Source: Bacillus sp. FJAT-50079 | GTDB lineage: Bacteria; Bacillota; Bacilli; Bacillales; Bacillaceae_C | DNA length: 64,000 nucleotides | Assembly (NCBI RefSeq): GCF_018343515.1 | Contig: NZ_JAGYPD010000002.1 | Coordinates: forward strand, 684,716 to 748,715 | Reading direction: 5' to 3' | Shown here: positions 35,080 to 43,500 of the stretch, piece by piece | Numbering within the stretch: position 1 is the first letter of the stretch | Layout: every line of letters begins with the position of its first letter | Position numbers and translations under genes: made by a program | Notes under the pieces: model-generated | Told to the model about the DNA's origin: nothing | Seen by the model: the letters and a program-made list of their open reading frames with translations, nothing else | Database searches by the model: none

Positions 35080-35152
35080 GATTCCGTAGCTCAGCTGGGA
35101 GAGCGCTACCTTGACAGGGTAGAGGTCGCTGGTTCAAGCCCAGTCGGAATCA
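35080..35152 (+). tRNA. tRNA-Val (anticodon GAC)
   Basis: A complete cloverleaf: acceptor GATTCCG/CGGAATC, D arm GCTC..GAGC, anticodon stem CTACC/GGTAG with loop TTGACAG (anticodon GAC), and T arm GCTGG-TTCAAGC-CCAGT. The discriminator base is A; no CCA is encoded, as TACCA follows. A terminator lies seven bases beyond. Its 3' half is repeated at 36647-36694, marking it as an integration site. Confidence 0.96.
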
Positions 35153-35158
35153 TACCAT

Positions 35159-35197
35159 GGCGTCAGACGTTGTTATTACAGCGTTTGGCGCCTTTTT
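35159..35197 (+). terminator. Terminator of tRNA-Val transcript
   Basis: GGCG-TCAGACG pairs with CGTTTGG-CGCC (with G-U pairs), followed by TTTTT. Confidence 0.8.
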
Positions 35198-35589
35198 CTA
35201 TTCAGTGACATAGGCGAAGACTTAGGATCAGGGTAACAGCTCCATCCCAAACAAGGTTGCGGTGGCTGTCGTTGACGGACAATCGTACAGGCAAGCGCGT
35301 CAACACAACTCGGAGAAGCGCGCGAAGATCAATTCCTTTGATTACACGACCAAATTTCTGATTTGTTAGGTCTAGTTTTTTACCCAAAATCATCACCCCT
35401 ATTGCCATATCTCGATTTTTTTGATCTTTTATTTTTTTCTGTATTCTAATACTGACTTACGATGCCCCACATTGATCACCTTTCTAACTCAAGTTAATAA
35501 ACCATTTTTTCGCCTTGTCCGCTCATTACCAGCTCGTTTCATCACATTTCGAATAAACTGAATCAACCTTTCGAAAGGTGGTGAAGTTA

Positions 35590-35718
35590 ATGGGATTCTG
35601 CGGCGGCTATGGCGGTGGCTATGAAGGCGGCGGTTATGGTAGGGGTAACTCTTTCGCTTTAATAGTTGTACTGTTCATACTGTTGATTATTGTTGGCGCC
35701 TCATTTATGCGCTATTAG
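35590..35718 (+). CDS. YjcZ-family small membrane protein
   Basis: A 42-residue protein: a Gly/Tyr-rich head ([16 protein letters not shown]) followed by one membrane helix, [18 protein letters not shown], which is the hallmark of the YjcZ family. In B. subtilis such proteins (YjcZ, SscA and others) are linked to sporulation or spore assembly. AAGGTGG precedes the ATG and a strong terminator follows, so it is a stand-alone transcript. It lies within the remnant of the integrated element and may be cargo or a later insertion. Confidence 0.88.
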   Translation: MGFCGGYGGGYEGGGYGRGNSFALIVVLFILLIIVGASFMRY

Positions 35719-35770
35719 TATCTTAGTCTTACCGTAAACAAAACCGATCCAATCATTATCTCACCTCATG

Positions 35771-35797
35771 AAGAGCGCTTTGCCAGGCGCTCTTTTA
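35771..35797 (+). terminator. Terminator after YjcZ gene
   Basis: AAGAGCGC pairs with GCGCTCTT around an 8-base loop, followed by TTAATATT. The dUTPase remnant ends within it on the other strand. Confidence 0.85.
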
Positions 35798-36189
35798 ATA
35801 TTCCTCCGTCAGCCTAGCGTGACTGACTTCATTTTTACTGATGTAAGCCTGTTCGATCTGTTCCCAAGTGAAGCCTAACTTTTCGCCCAACACTATAAAT
35901 CCGTTAATCATGAATCCAGAAGTTTCTTGAGTGTCCTCTTTTGGGTCGCCACACATAATAGATTCTTGCACTATTGCCGCTGTGTGGGAATTGTAATTGA
36001 ACTGCTTTGTGATAGAGCCTGCATTATGTTTAAAAACTCCAAACCAATCGACAAGATAAAGTACAGACAGTCTAGGTATTCTTCAAGGAGTGGGTTTCTG
36101 TCGTATTTGGCTATACTCGAAAAACCATTGCTTGTTTTTATGAGGGTTGATATTGGGCCTGTCCAATCTTGGATACGCCCCATTCTTGT
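35795..36189 (-). pseudogene. Remnant of a phage-type dimeric dUTPase (dUTPase_2)
   Basis: The upstream part reads NPLLEEYLDCLYFILSIGLE, which matches the Glu/Asp helix of MazG-like dUTPases; after a stop and frame change, the C-terminal part reads MINGFIVLGEKLGFTWEQIE followed by QAYISKNEVSHAR. The first catalytic helix and the start are missing. Such enzymes are common in Bacillus and Staphylococcus phages and remove dUTP during phage replication. Confidence 0.75.
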
Positions 36190-36239
36190 CGTGGTATCTC
36201 CTTGAAATACTTATTCTAGCTCGCAAAGAAGAGCGTATG

Positions 36240-36520
36240 GCCTTTAAAAAAGAAGAGTTATTGGTTTAATCCAGATAGTATGAACAATTGGTGGAAAAAG
36301 TTTATTAAAAGACACAAATTAAGATACATTAACATACATGGTTTGCGCCACACAATGGTGAATCTCTTGATCGAGTTGAATATTCCTCTACCCAGCAATA
36401 TCAAAACGAGCTGATCATTCGGGAATTGGGATCACTTACGATACTTATGGACATAGGATTCAATCGGCAGATGAATTGGCTACGAACACGATAGATGAGG
36501 TGCTCTCAAGCGTAAAATAG
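36240..36520 (+). pseudogene. Remnant of a tyrosine integrase (C-terminal part)
   Basis: Reads NNWWKKFIKRHKLRYINIHG directly followed by LRHTMVNLLIE, the box II region with the conserved His-x-x-Arg; after a frame change come HSGIGITYDTYGHRIQSADE and then LATNTIDEVLSSVK before TAG. The latter holds the box II His and the catalytic Tyr pattern. The N-terminal half is absent. It lies 127 bases from the right-hand att repeat, where an integrase gene is expected. Confidence 0.8.
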
Positions 36521-36860
36521 CCGCCGACATCTCGCCGATAAATCTAATATATTTCATTGTTTAGGGTTGTTTCATACTGTGTTAGGTGTGTTGTCAAATC
36601 AACGTTTATATGGCTCCCCCTCCCCTAATATCCCTTGCATTTCCATCTTGACAGGGTAGAGGTCGCTGGTTCAAACCCAGTCGGAATCATACCAAAAAGC
36701 ACCTCCTTCAAAATTTGAAAGGGTTTCTCTTTACGGATATATTGTACATATACAGAATTTATTGATTTTTTGTCACTCCATCAGGATCCAAGTAGGATCT
36801 TTTCTAGTAGTTGTCTAAATATTCATAGTCAATATTACAATCTATGGAGGATTCAAAAAT

Positions 36861-37284
36861 ATGCCGCCAAACAAAAAAACAGATGAAAAAAAGATGTTAT
36901 CTGACCCTGAACAGGTTGCAGAATTCATGAATAACATTGAACATCTTCTTAAAAAGAAATTGAAGAAGTTAGAAAAACCATTTTAGAGCGAACAGTAAAA
37001 TTACTGAAAAAATCAAATGGAATGCGCCTAGTTTCTCCGTTGAAAATGAAGACAGGATAATGTTTAATCTTAATGGAAAAGGATTTTTTAGACTTATTTT
37101 TCATTGCGGGGCAAAGGTAAAAGATCATTTAAGCAAAGAACCATTGTTTGTGGATGCTAGCAACTTAGTAGAGTGGGTAACCATTGACAGAGGTATAGTG
37201 AAATTTACCGATATGGATGATGTGAAAGCCAAGGAAATTGCCCTTAAAGATGTGGTAAACAAATGGATTATCGTAACGATTTAA
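36861..37284 (+). pseudogene. DUF1801 (YdhG-like) gene with two frameshifts
   Basis: It starts at ATG 36861 with GGAGG upstream (MPPNKKTDEKKMLSDPEQVA) and runs 41 codons in frame. It then continues in a second frame (IEEVRKTILERT) and a third (KITEKIKWNAPSFSVENEDR, then FNLNGKGFFRLIFHCGAKV) to a TAA at 37284. The joined sequence is a complete DUF1801 protein, related to iron-chaperone and YdhG-like proteins. Each shift is consistent with loss of one A in an A-run, so either real decay or base-calling error is possible. Confidence 0.75.
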
Positions 37285-37296
37285 TAAAATATAAAT

Positions 37297-37326
37297 AAGC
37301 CAAGTTCAACTCGGGCTTTTTTTCAA
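37297..37326 (+). terminator. Terminator after DUF1801 gene
   Basis: AAGCC pairs with GGCTT and is followed by TTTTTTTC, 13 bases past the stop. Confidence 0.75.
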
Positions 37327-37410
37327 TATGAGCATAAGTTACCAGTTTTCCTTTACATTAAGAAAAGAACCATCTTTTAATATGAAGACGAAAGCCAGCG
37401 AAAACAAAAA

Positions 37411-37437
37411 ACATCTCTAATTGAGATGTATGTTTTC
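37411..37437 (+). terminator. Possible second hairpin terminator
   Basis: ACATCTC pairs with GAGATGT around a 5-base loop, followed by ATGTTTTC. No gene ends directly before it. Confidence 0.35.
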
Positions 37438-37669
37438 AAATATTATTTAGCTTTCATACGATATAAAAATGAGCCATTAAAAGGAGAAAGATTACACTTG
37501 CCCTGATAGGCATACCGTCACCATCCTCATATATTATCTTATGCATTTATTTTAGCTCTAGCTTGTTAAAGTAAGGTGAATTAAATGTAAAGTTTAGGTT
37601 TAGGCAAGGTATTATTAATAGCACTGAAAAAAGTACGATATTTAGCATTTAACGGTTCCTCATAGTAAC

Positions 37670-37704
37670 GATCGGAATATAAAATCCTATTCCGATCTTT
37701 TTTT
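37670..37704 (+). terminator. Strong orphan terminator on the + strand
   Basis: A perfect 10-bp stem GATCGGAATA / TATTCCGATC with an 8-base loop and seven T residues. There is no + strand protein gene in 37285-37669, so a short untranslated RNA may end here. Confidence 0.75.
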
Positions 37705-37714
37705 ATTAAAATAC

Positions 37715-37744
37715 AAAAATCGACTACGTGTTTTCGCAATCGAT
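37715..37744 (-). terminator. Terminator after the leftward heme operon
   Basis: Leftward, ATCGATTGCG pairs with CGTAGTCGAT (with one mismatch and a G-U pair) around a 6-base loop and is followed by TTTTGT. Confidence 0.6.
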
Positions 37745-37822
37745 CATTTTTAATATTATTTATTGGGCTATGGCATACGGATTCTTGATCGAGCGAGCCT
37801 TCCTAATGATGATATTAAATCC

Positions 37823-38593
37823 TTAAATGCCAACAGGTATCGTATATAAGCCTGTTTTTTCATCTTCTTTTATGAGCACATCAACACCGTACACTTCTTT
37901 CATTAATTTATCCGTGATGATCTGCTCTGGTTTACCTTTTGTTACAATTTTTCCGTCTTTCATCGCAATAATGGTATCACTATAACGAATCGCCTGATTA
38001 ATATCATGCAGAACCATAACGATTGTCAAACCAAGCTCCACATTTAGTCGTTTAATCAGTTCCAAAATTTCATATTGATAGTAAATATCTAAATATGTAG
38101 TCGGTTCATCTAAGAACAGATATGGTGTGCTCTGCGCTAACGTCATCGCAATCCAAACTCGTTGTCTTTCCCCACCAGATAATGCCTCAATCATTACGTT
38201 GCGTTTCGAACCTAAATTAGTTTGATTTAATGCCCACTCAATAGCTTCTGTATCCTTCGAGGAAGTCGATGAAAACATTGATTTATAAGGTAATCTTCCA
38301 TAGCTTATTAATCTCTCAACCGTCATATCCGCCGGTGCACTATTTTGTTGGTGAACAACAGCAACTTTTTTAGCCAGTTCTTTTGATTTATATTTGGCCA
38401 GTTTTTTCCCTTGTAAAATCACTTGTCCTTGATGCGGAATATAATTGTTTGATATGACACCTAGTAACGTTGATTTTCCACAACCATTTGGACCGATAAT
38501 CGTCGTTATTTTACCAAGTTCAATTTCCGCATTCACTCCATCTAAATGGTTTTTCTTATGATCATATGAATACGTAACATTGTTAATTTCCAT
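37823..38593 (-). CDS. Heme/iron ABC transporter ATPase (FecE/FhuC family)
   Basis: A 256-residue ATPase. Walker A is GPNGCGKST, the signature ALSGGERQRVWIAM, Walker B PYLFLDEPTTYLD, and the H-loop VLHDINQ. These sequences are typical of ATPases of iron-siderophore and heme importers. ATG 38593 overlaps the permease stop by 11 bases; a second in-frame ATG lies four codons upstream. It is the last gene of the leftward operon that begins with the NEAT genes, and it pairs with the permease at 38583 and the IsdE-like lipoprotein at 39601. Confidence 0.93.
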   Translation of the reverse strand: MEINNVTYSYDHKKNHLDGVNAEIELGKITTIIGPNGCGKSTLLGVISNNYIPHQGQVILQGKKLAKYKSKELAKKVAVVHQQNSAPADMTVERLISYGRLPYKSMFSSTSSKDTEAIEWALNQTNLGSKRNVMIEALSGGERQRVWIAMTLAQSTPYLFLDEPTTYLDIYYQYEILELIKRLNVELGLTIVMVLHDINQAIRYSDTIIAMKDGKIVTKGKPEQIITDKLMKEVYGVDVLIKEDEKTGLYTIPVGI

Positions 38594-39566
38594 AAACTCG
38601 ATCACTCTTTCTTAGTAAAAATATGAGGAATGGTCCACCGATTAACGCCATGATTATGGAAGCTGGAATTTCATTTGGCGCAATAATCGTTCTTCCTAGC
38701 GTATCAGATAACAAAATGATTAAGGCGCCCAACACTCCCGAAAAAGGGAGTAAGACTTTATGATCTGTACCGACAAGGATTCGGCCGATATGCGGAACGA
38801 GCAATCCGACAAACACGAACATCCCCGCTGTTGCTGTTGCAACAGACGCTAATAAGATAGCAATTGCCGAAATTACAAACCGGGCTACATTCACATTCAA
38901 GCCTAGATTTTTCGCTGTTTTATCTTCAAGCGCTAAATAATTGCACCATGAAAAGACGAATAGCGCTAAAATTAATCCGATCGATCCGTAGATGACCATG
39001 ATTTCAACGTCGCTCCATTTTTTCATTGATAGAGTCGATGTTGTTACTTCAGTTACGATGCTTGATGTGTAGCTGCCTCGATACTGGAATGTTTGACTTA
39101 AGCTCGTGAAAATCGCATTAATCGCTACACCAATTAAAATCATTCGTAACGGATTTAAGCCTGATTTCCATGAAAAGGAATAGACAAGGAAAAAGGCTAA
39201 AGCACCGCCTAAAAAAGAAAAGAATGGCATGTAAAAGAACAATGTTGGAAAAATAGATACCATTAATAATGACATAAAACCTGCACCTGATGAAACACCG
39301 ATAATTCCAGGTTCAGCTAATGGATTTCTCATAACAGCTTGAAGAAGCACACCCGAGACGGATAGAGCCGCTCCTGCAAAAACCGCAATAATAATTCTCG
39401 GAAAACGTAAATCTTTAATAACAGTTACGTCATGATTCGTTCCCGAAACTAACCCTTTCACGAGTTCGATTATTGATACCTCAATACTTCCCGTCGTTGC
39501 AGAGTAAATAACTGCCAGTATTAGTAAACTAATGACTGCTATAAAGCTAATGATTTTTTTTCTCAT
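38583..39566 (-). CDS. Heme/iron ABC transporter permease (FecCD family)
   Basis: A 327-residue membrane protein with about ten helices. It contains FPRIIIAVFAGAALSVSGVL, then QAVMRNPLAEPGIIGVSSGA, and later FVGLLVPHIGRILVG, all conserved in FecCD/BtuC permeases. The N-terminal ATG 39566 has AAAGG nine bases upstream; an ATG three codons earlier is almost touching that site. It lies 34 bases after the IsdE-like gene and overlaps the ATPase gene. Confidence 0.93.
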   Translation of the reverse strand: MRKKIISFIAVISLLILAVIYSATTGSIEVSIIELVKGLVSGTNHDVTVIKDLRFPRIIIAVFAGAALSVSGVLLQAVMRNPLAEPGIIGVSSGAGFMSLLMVSIFPTLFFYMPFFSFLGGALAFFLVYSFSWKSGLNPLRMILIGVAINAIFTSLSQTFQYRGSYTSSIVTEVTTSTLSMKKWSDVEIMVIYGSIGLILALFVFSWCNYLALEDKTAKNLGLNVNVARFVISAIAILLASVATATAGMFVFVGLLVPHIGRILVGTDHKVLLPFSGVLGALIILLSDTLGRTIIAPNEIPASIIMALIGGPFLIFLLRKSDRVYGN

Positions 39567-39600
39567 CTGTGACATCCTTTTCTAAACAAATGAATCCTAT

Positions 39601-40488
39601 TTATTCTTCTGGATAAAGCATCTTAAATAATTCATCCAATGCTTTACTGGCCGCTAAGTTACCTGTTGTTCCGAACAACGTTTCTTCTAAATCATATACA
39701 CGATTATTTTTAACCGCATCAAAATGCTTCCAAATATCATTTTCTTTAAATTCTTGGTCAAACATTTCTACAACTTCGTCCGGCATTCCATGTGCTGCTC
39801 TTAATATAATATCTGGATTAGATTGTTGTAAATACTCTGTATTAGAGGCGAGATATTCTACTTTTTCTCCAGAAAAGACATTGACTCCTCCACTTTTTGT
39901 TACTAAATCACCTATATAAGAGCGATCAGTCGCAACTAAATAGCTACCTGGTACTCCCATTAATATAAGTACTTTTGGAGCGTCTTTTCCTTTTGTCTTA
40001 TCGTCGATTTCCGCTAGTTTATTTGTAAATTCTTGAACAATTTTTTCTGCTTGTTCTTCTCGTCCATATTGTTCTCCTAAGCTGACAATTTCGCGATGCA
40101 TATCATCAATGCTCTCTAGATTGACATATCTTGTTTGGATTCCCGCATCTTCAAATACAGATTCCAAATCATATTGTAACGTTGTAACAGACATGACTTC
40201 TTTCGGTTGCAACGACATAATCAATTCCATATCAGGGCTCATTGGATTCCCAACTTCTGTAATGCCATCATATCTTTTCGGTAACACTTTATAACTTGTC
40301 GGAACGCCAATTAAATCGATTTCAAGCGCATCCATAATTTCAGTCACTGCTACGGTTGTAGCCACAATTCGATTTCCTTCTGGGTCATTGTTTTTCTTTG
40401 GTTTAACGGTCGCATTTTGATTCGCCGAGCAGCCAAACATGAAACAAATGATGCTTAACATAACGAATAAAACTGACTTATTTTTCAA
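39601..40488 (-). CDS. isdE: Heme-binding lipoprotein, IsdE-like
   Basis: A 295-residue lipoprotein of the heme ABC importer. The signal peptide ends in a lipobox FMFGC (Cys20). The two lobes show VGNPMSPDMELI, with the Met that serves as a heme ligand in S. aureus IsdE, and LRAAHGMPDEV, with the likely His ligand. It would take heme from surface NEAT proteins and deliver it to the permease. The start is TTG 40488 with GGGAGG eight bases upstream. A hairpin separates it from the large NEAT gene, which may set its expression apart from that gene. Confidence 0.9.
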   Translation of the reverse strand: MKNKSVLFVMLSIICFMFGCSANQNATVKPKKNNDPEGNRIVATTVAVTEIMDALEIDLIGVPTSYKVLPKRYDGITEVGNPMSPDMELIMSLQPKEVMSVTTLQYDLESVFEDAGIQTRYVNLESIDDMHREIVSLGEQYGREEQAEKIVQEFTNKLAEIDDKTKGKDAPKVLILMGVPGSYLVATDRSYIGDLVTKSGGVNVFSGEKVEYLASNTEYLQQSNPDIILRAAHGMPDEVVEMFDQEFKENDIWKHFDAVKNNRVYDLEETLFGTTGNLAASKALDELFKMLYPEE

Positions 40489-40518
40489 TTAAACTACCTC
40501 CCCTAAAAGGTAGGAAGC

Positions 40519-40546
40519 CTTGCCGCTAGCAAAGCTAGACGACAAG
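40519..40546 (-). other. Intercistronic hairpin between large NEAT gene and isdE
   Basis: CTTG-CG-CTAGC pairs with GCTAG-CG-CAAG (two bulges) around TTT. No T-tract follows, so it more likely protects or separates mRNA parts than ends transcription. Confidence 0.5.
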
Positions 40547-40569
40547 ACTTAATCCACACTTTTACGCCC

Positions 40570-43500
40570 TTAATTCGATACAAACTTCTTACGCATTCTC
40601 ATCGCTAACGGGATCAATGATCCGACTAACAATAAAGTGAATAAGAAAATCTTTCCTGTATCTGCTGTTTTTGGATTTGTATTACCTTTATTTTCTGAGT
40701 TCTTGTTATTTTGATCTGTTGTAACATTCCCATCTTTATTTCGATCAAAGTTTGGCAGTTGATCATCATCGTTGTTGTTTCCACCATTTTGACCATTGTT
40801 ATTTCCATTTTCTGATTTGCCGTTATTATTTTCTCCTTTGCTGCCATCGGATAATGGAAGCGCGCTCGTGTCAAACTTAAAGCGAATGTCATATTTATTG
40901 TCGTACGTAAAGCCTGGTATGCCTGTAACAATCACATGAATTTTCGCTTGTAAAATTTCATCAAGATCTTGCACTGTAAATCGAACGACACTCGTATCAG
41001 TCGCTGCGTCCTTACTTACTTCTGTTACATCGATGAAACCTTCACCAGATGCTACTTTAAAATATTGCCACCAAGAGCTATTTTTTAATGTTGTTTCAAT
41101 CGTATAAACTCCATTTTCAATAATTAACTTCGCTGGTTTTTCTAGGTATGAATCGGCTACGGAAACTTCATCTTTATCTGCTTGCCAAACGACAAATGGT
41201 AATTCATACACTCCAGCTTTATACTTAGCAAGTTCTTTTTCTTCTTCTTTACCCTGTGGATCTTCTGTTCCTGGTTTTTCCTCTTCAAGCTCAGTCGGAT
41301 CTTCTGTACCCGGTGTTTCCTCTTTTGGATCTGTTGGGTCTTCTGTTCCTGGTGTTTCTTCTGTTGGATCTTCTGCAGTTAACGGAAGCCCACTTGTATC
41401 AAACTTAAGGCGAATGTCGTATTTATTATCATACGTAAAGCCAGGTATGCCTGTAACGATCACGTGAATTTTTGCTTGTAAAATTTGATCTAGCTCGTTC
41501 ACTTTAAATTGAACGACACTTGTATCAGTCGCACCGTCTCTACTTACTTCTGTTACATCGATGAAGTCTTCACCAGATGCAACTTTAAAATATTGCCACC
41601 ATGAAGCATTTTTCAATGTTGCTTCGACCGTGTATTCACCGTTTTCAATAACTAGCTTCGCTGGACTTACTAAATAATCAGCCGCTACTGATTTATCATC
41701 TTTATCGGCTTGCCAAACGGCAAATGGTAATTCATATTCCCCGTCTTTGTATTTACCAAGCGTTTTTTCGTCTTCATCCTGTGGATCTTCGTTTCCTGGA
41801 GTTTCCTCTGCTGGATCCGTTTCTTTCATCGTTTCTACGTCAAACGAAAGATTAAATTCATACTCATTTGTATCATTACTTAATAGATTAAATGCTAATA
41901 AACTAAATAATTGTGGTGCTGCATTGTTGGCAATACGAAGTTTCACTTTCACATTGGAAGTTAATTTATCTACTGTTAATGAAACTGTTCTTGTATTTAA
42001 TTCTTCGTTCGTATCAACAACTTTTGCTTCTACAAATTCACCGTCTACTTCATATTGGATTGACTCAATTTTATCTTGATTTTCTAGCGTTAATGTTACA
42101 TTTCTTACTCCATCTTTTAATGATACGAGTACATCTTTATTGAGGTGGTTTTCAATGATTTCTCTTGTTTCTTCATCGATCCCCTCAATTTTTAGATTTA
42201 CCGAGTAAAGTTTGCCTTCTTCTAGTTCTGGCTCTTCTTGTGGCTCTTCCTTAACAACTTCTGTTAAGCTTCCTTCATTAAATGAAAGACGTAATGGTTG
42301 ATCTCCTGCATGGGCCCCTACTGTATATTGAACTCTCGCATTGATGATCGAAGCCAGTTCATCTAACTCAAATTCAATCTCTCTCGTATTCGTTTCTTCA
42401 TTGATCACTTCTTTTATTGGCTGTATTAATTCACCATTGTTTTCAACTTGGAAACCAGTTATTGTTGCCTGTTTGTTCAATGTAAGCGTCAGGAATGTTT
42501 TGCCTTCTTTTACTGATAGGAAGGCTGATTCTTTTAAGTAACTTGCCATCCCTGAAGGTTTATCCTCTGTCGCATGTAAAGCTGAAAGTTCAATTGTATA
42601 ATCACCATTAGCTAGTTCTATAACTGGGATTACTTTCGTTAAGCTTGCCTCATCAAATGAAAGACGTAATGGTTGATCTCCCACATGGGCCCCTACTGTA
42701 TATTGAACTCTCGCATTGATGATCGAAGCCAGTTCATCTAACTCAAATTCAATCTCTCTCGTATTCGTTTCTTCATTGATCACTTCTTTTATTGGCTGTA
42801 TTAATTCACCATTGTTTTCAACTTGGAAACCAGTTATTGTTGCCTGTTTGTTCAATGTAAGCGTCAGGAATGTTTTGCCTTCTTTTACTGATAGGAAGGC
42901 TGATTCTTTTAAGTAACTTGCCATCCCTGAAGGTTTATCCTCTGTCGCATGTAAAGCTGAAAGTTCAATTGTATAATCACCATCTGCAATGTCTAATACT
43001 GGGATTTCAGGATCTGTTGGGTCTTCAGTTCCTGGAGTTTCCTCTTCTGGCTCTTCCTTAACTACTTCTGTTAAGCTTTCATCATTAAAGGAAAGACGTA
43101 ATGGCTGATCTCCTGAATGGGCACCTGCTGTGTATTGAACTCTTGCATTGACGATAGAAGCTAGTTCTTCTAAATCAAATATGATCTCTCTCGTATTGGC
43201 TGCTTCATCGATAATTTGATCAATTGGTTCAACAAGTTCACCGTTGTTCTCTACTTGGAAACCAGTTACCGTTTTATGATCTTTTACGGTAAGTGTCAGT
43301 AATGTTTTGCCTTCTTTTACTGATAGCTGAGCTACTTTTTCTAAATATCTTGCCATCGCTGAAGCTTTGTCTTCTGTTGCATGTAAAGCATCAAATTCAA
43401 TTGTATAATCACCATCGGTTATGTCTAATACCGGGATTTCTGGATCTTCTGGATCTTCGGTTCCAGGAGTTTCCTCTTCTGATGCAAACGGAATTCCGCT

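Larger units (their letters stand above)
35110..36694. mobile_element. Collapsed integrated element at tRNA-Val (att-flanked)
   Basis: A 48-base direct repeat with one mismatch flanks the region: 35110-35157 (within the tRNA, running a few bases past it) and 36647-36694. Inside lie remnants of a tyrosine integrase next to the right repeat, a phage-type dUTPase remnant and a small YjcZ gene. This is the usual result of integration into a tRNA 3' end followed by loss of most of the element. Confidence 0.8.

Noticed and set aside
35202-35408. 68-residue minus-strand frame next to tRNA-Val
   Set aside because: A weak start site, no recognisable family and a location inside a decayed element. It may be a remnant but cannot be supported as a gene.
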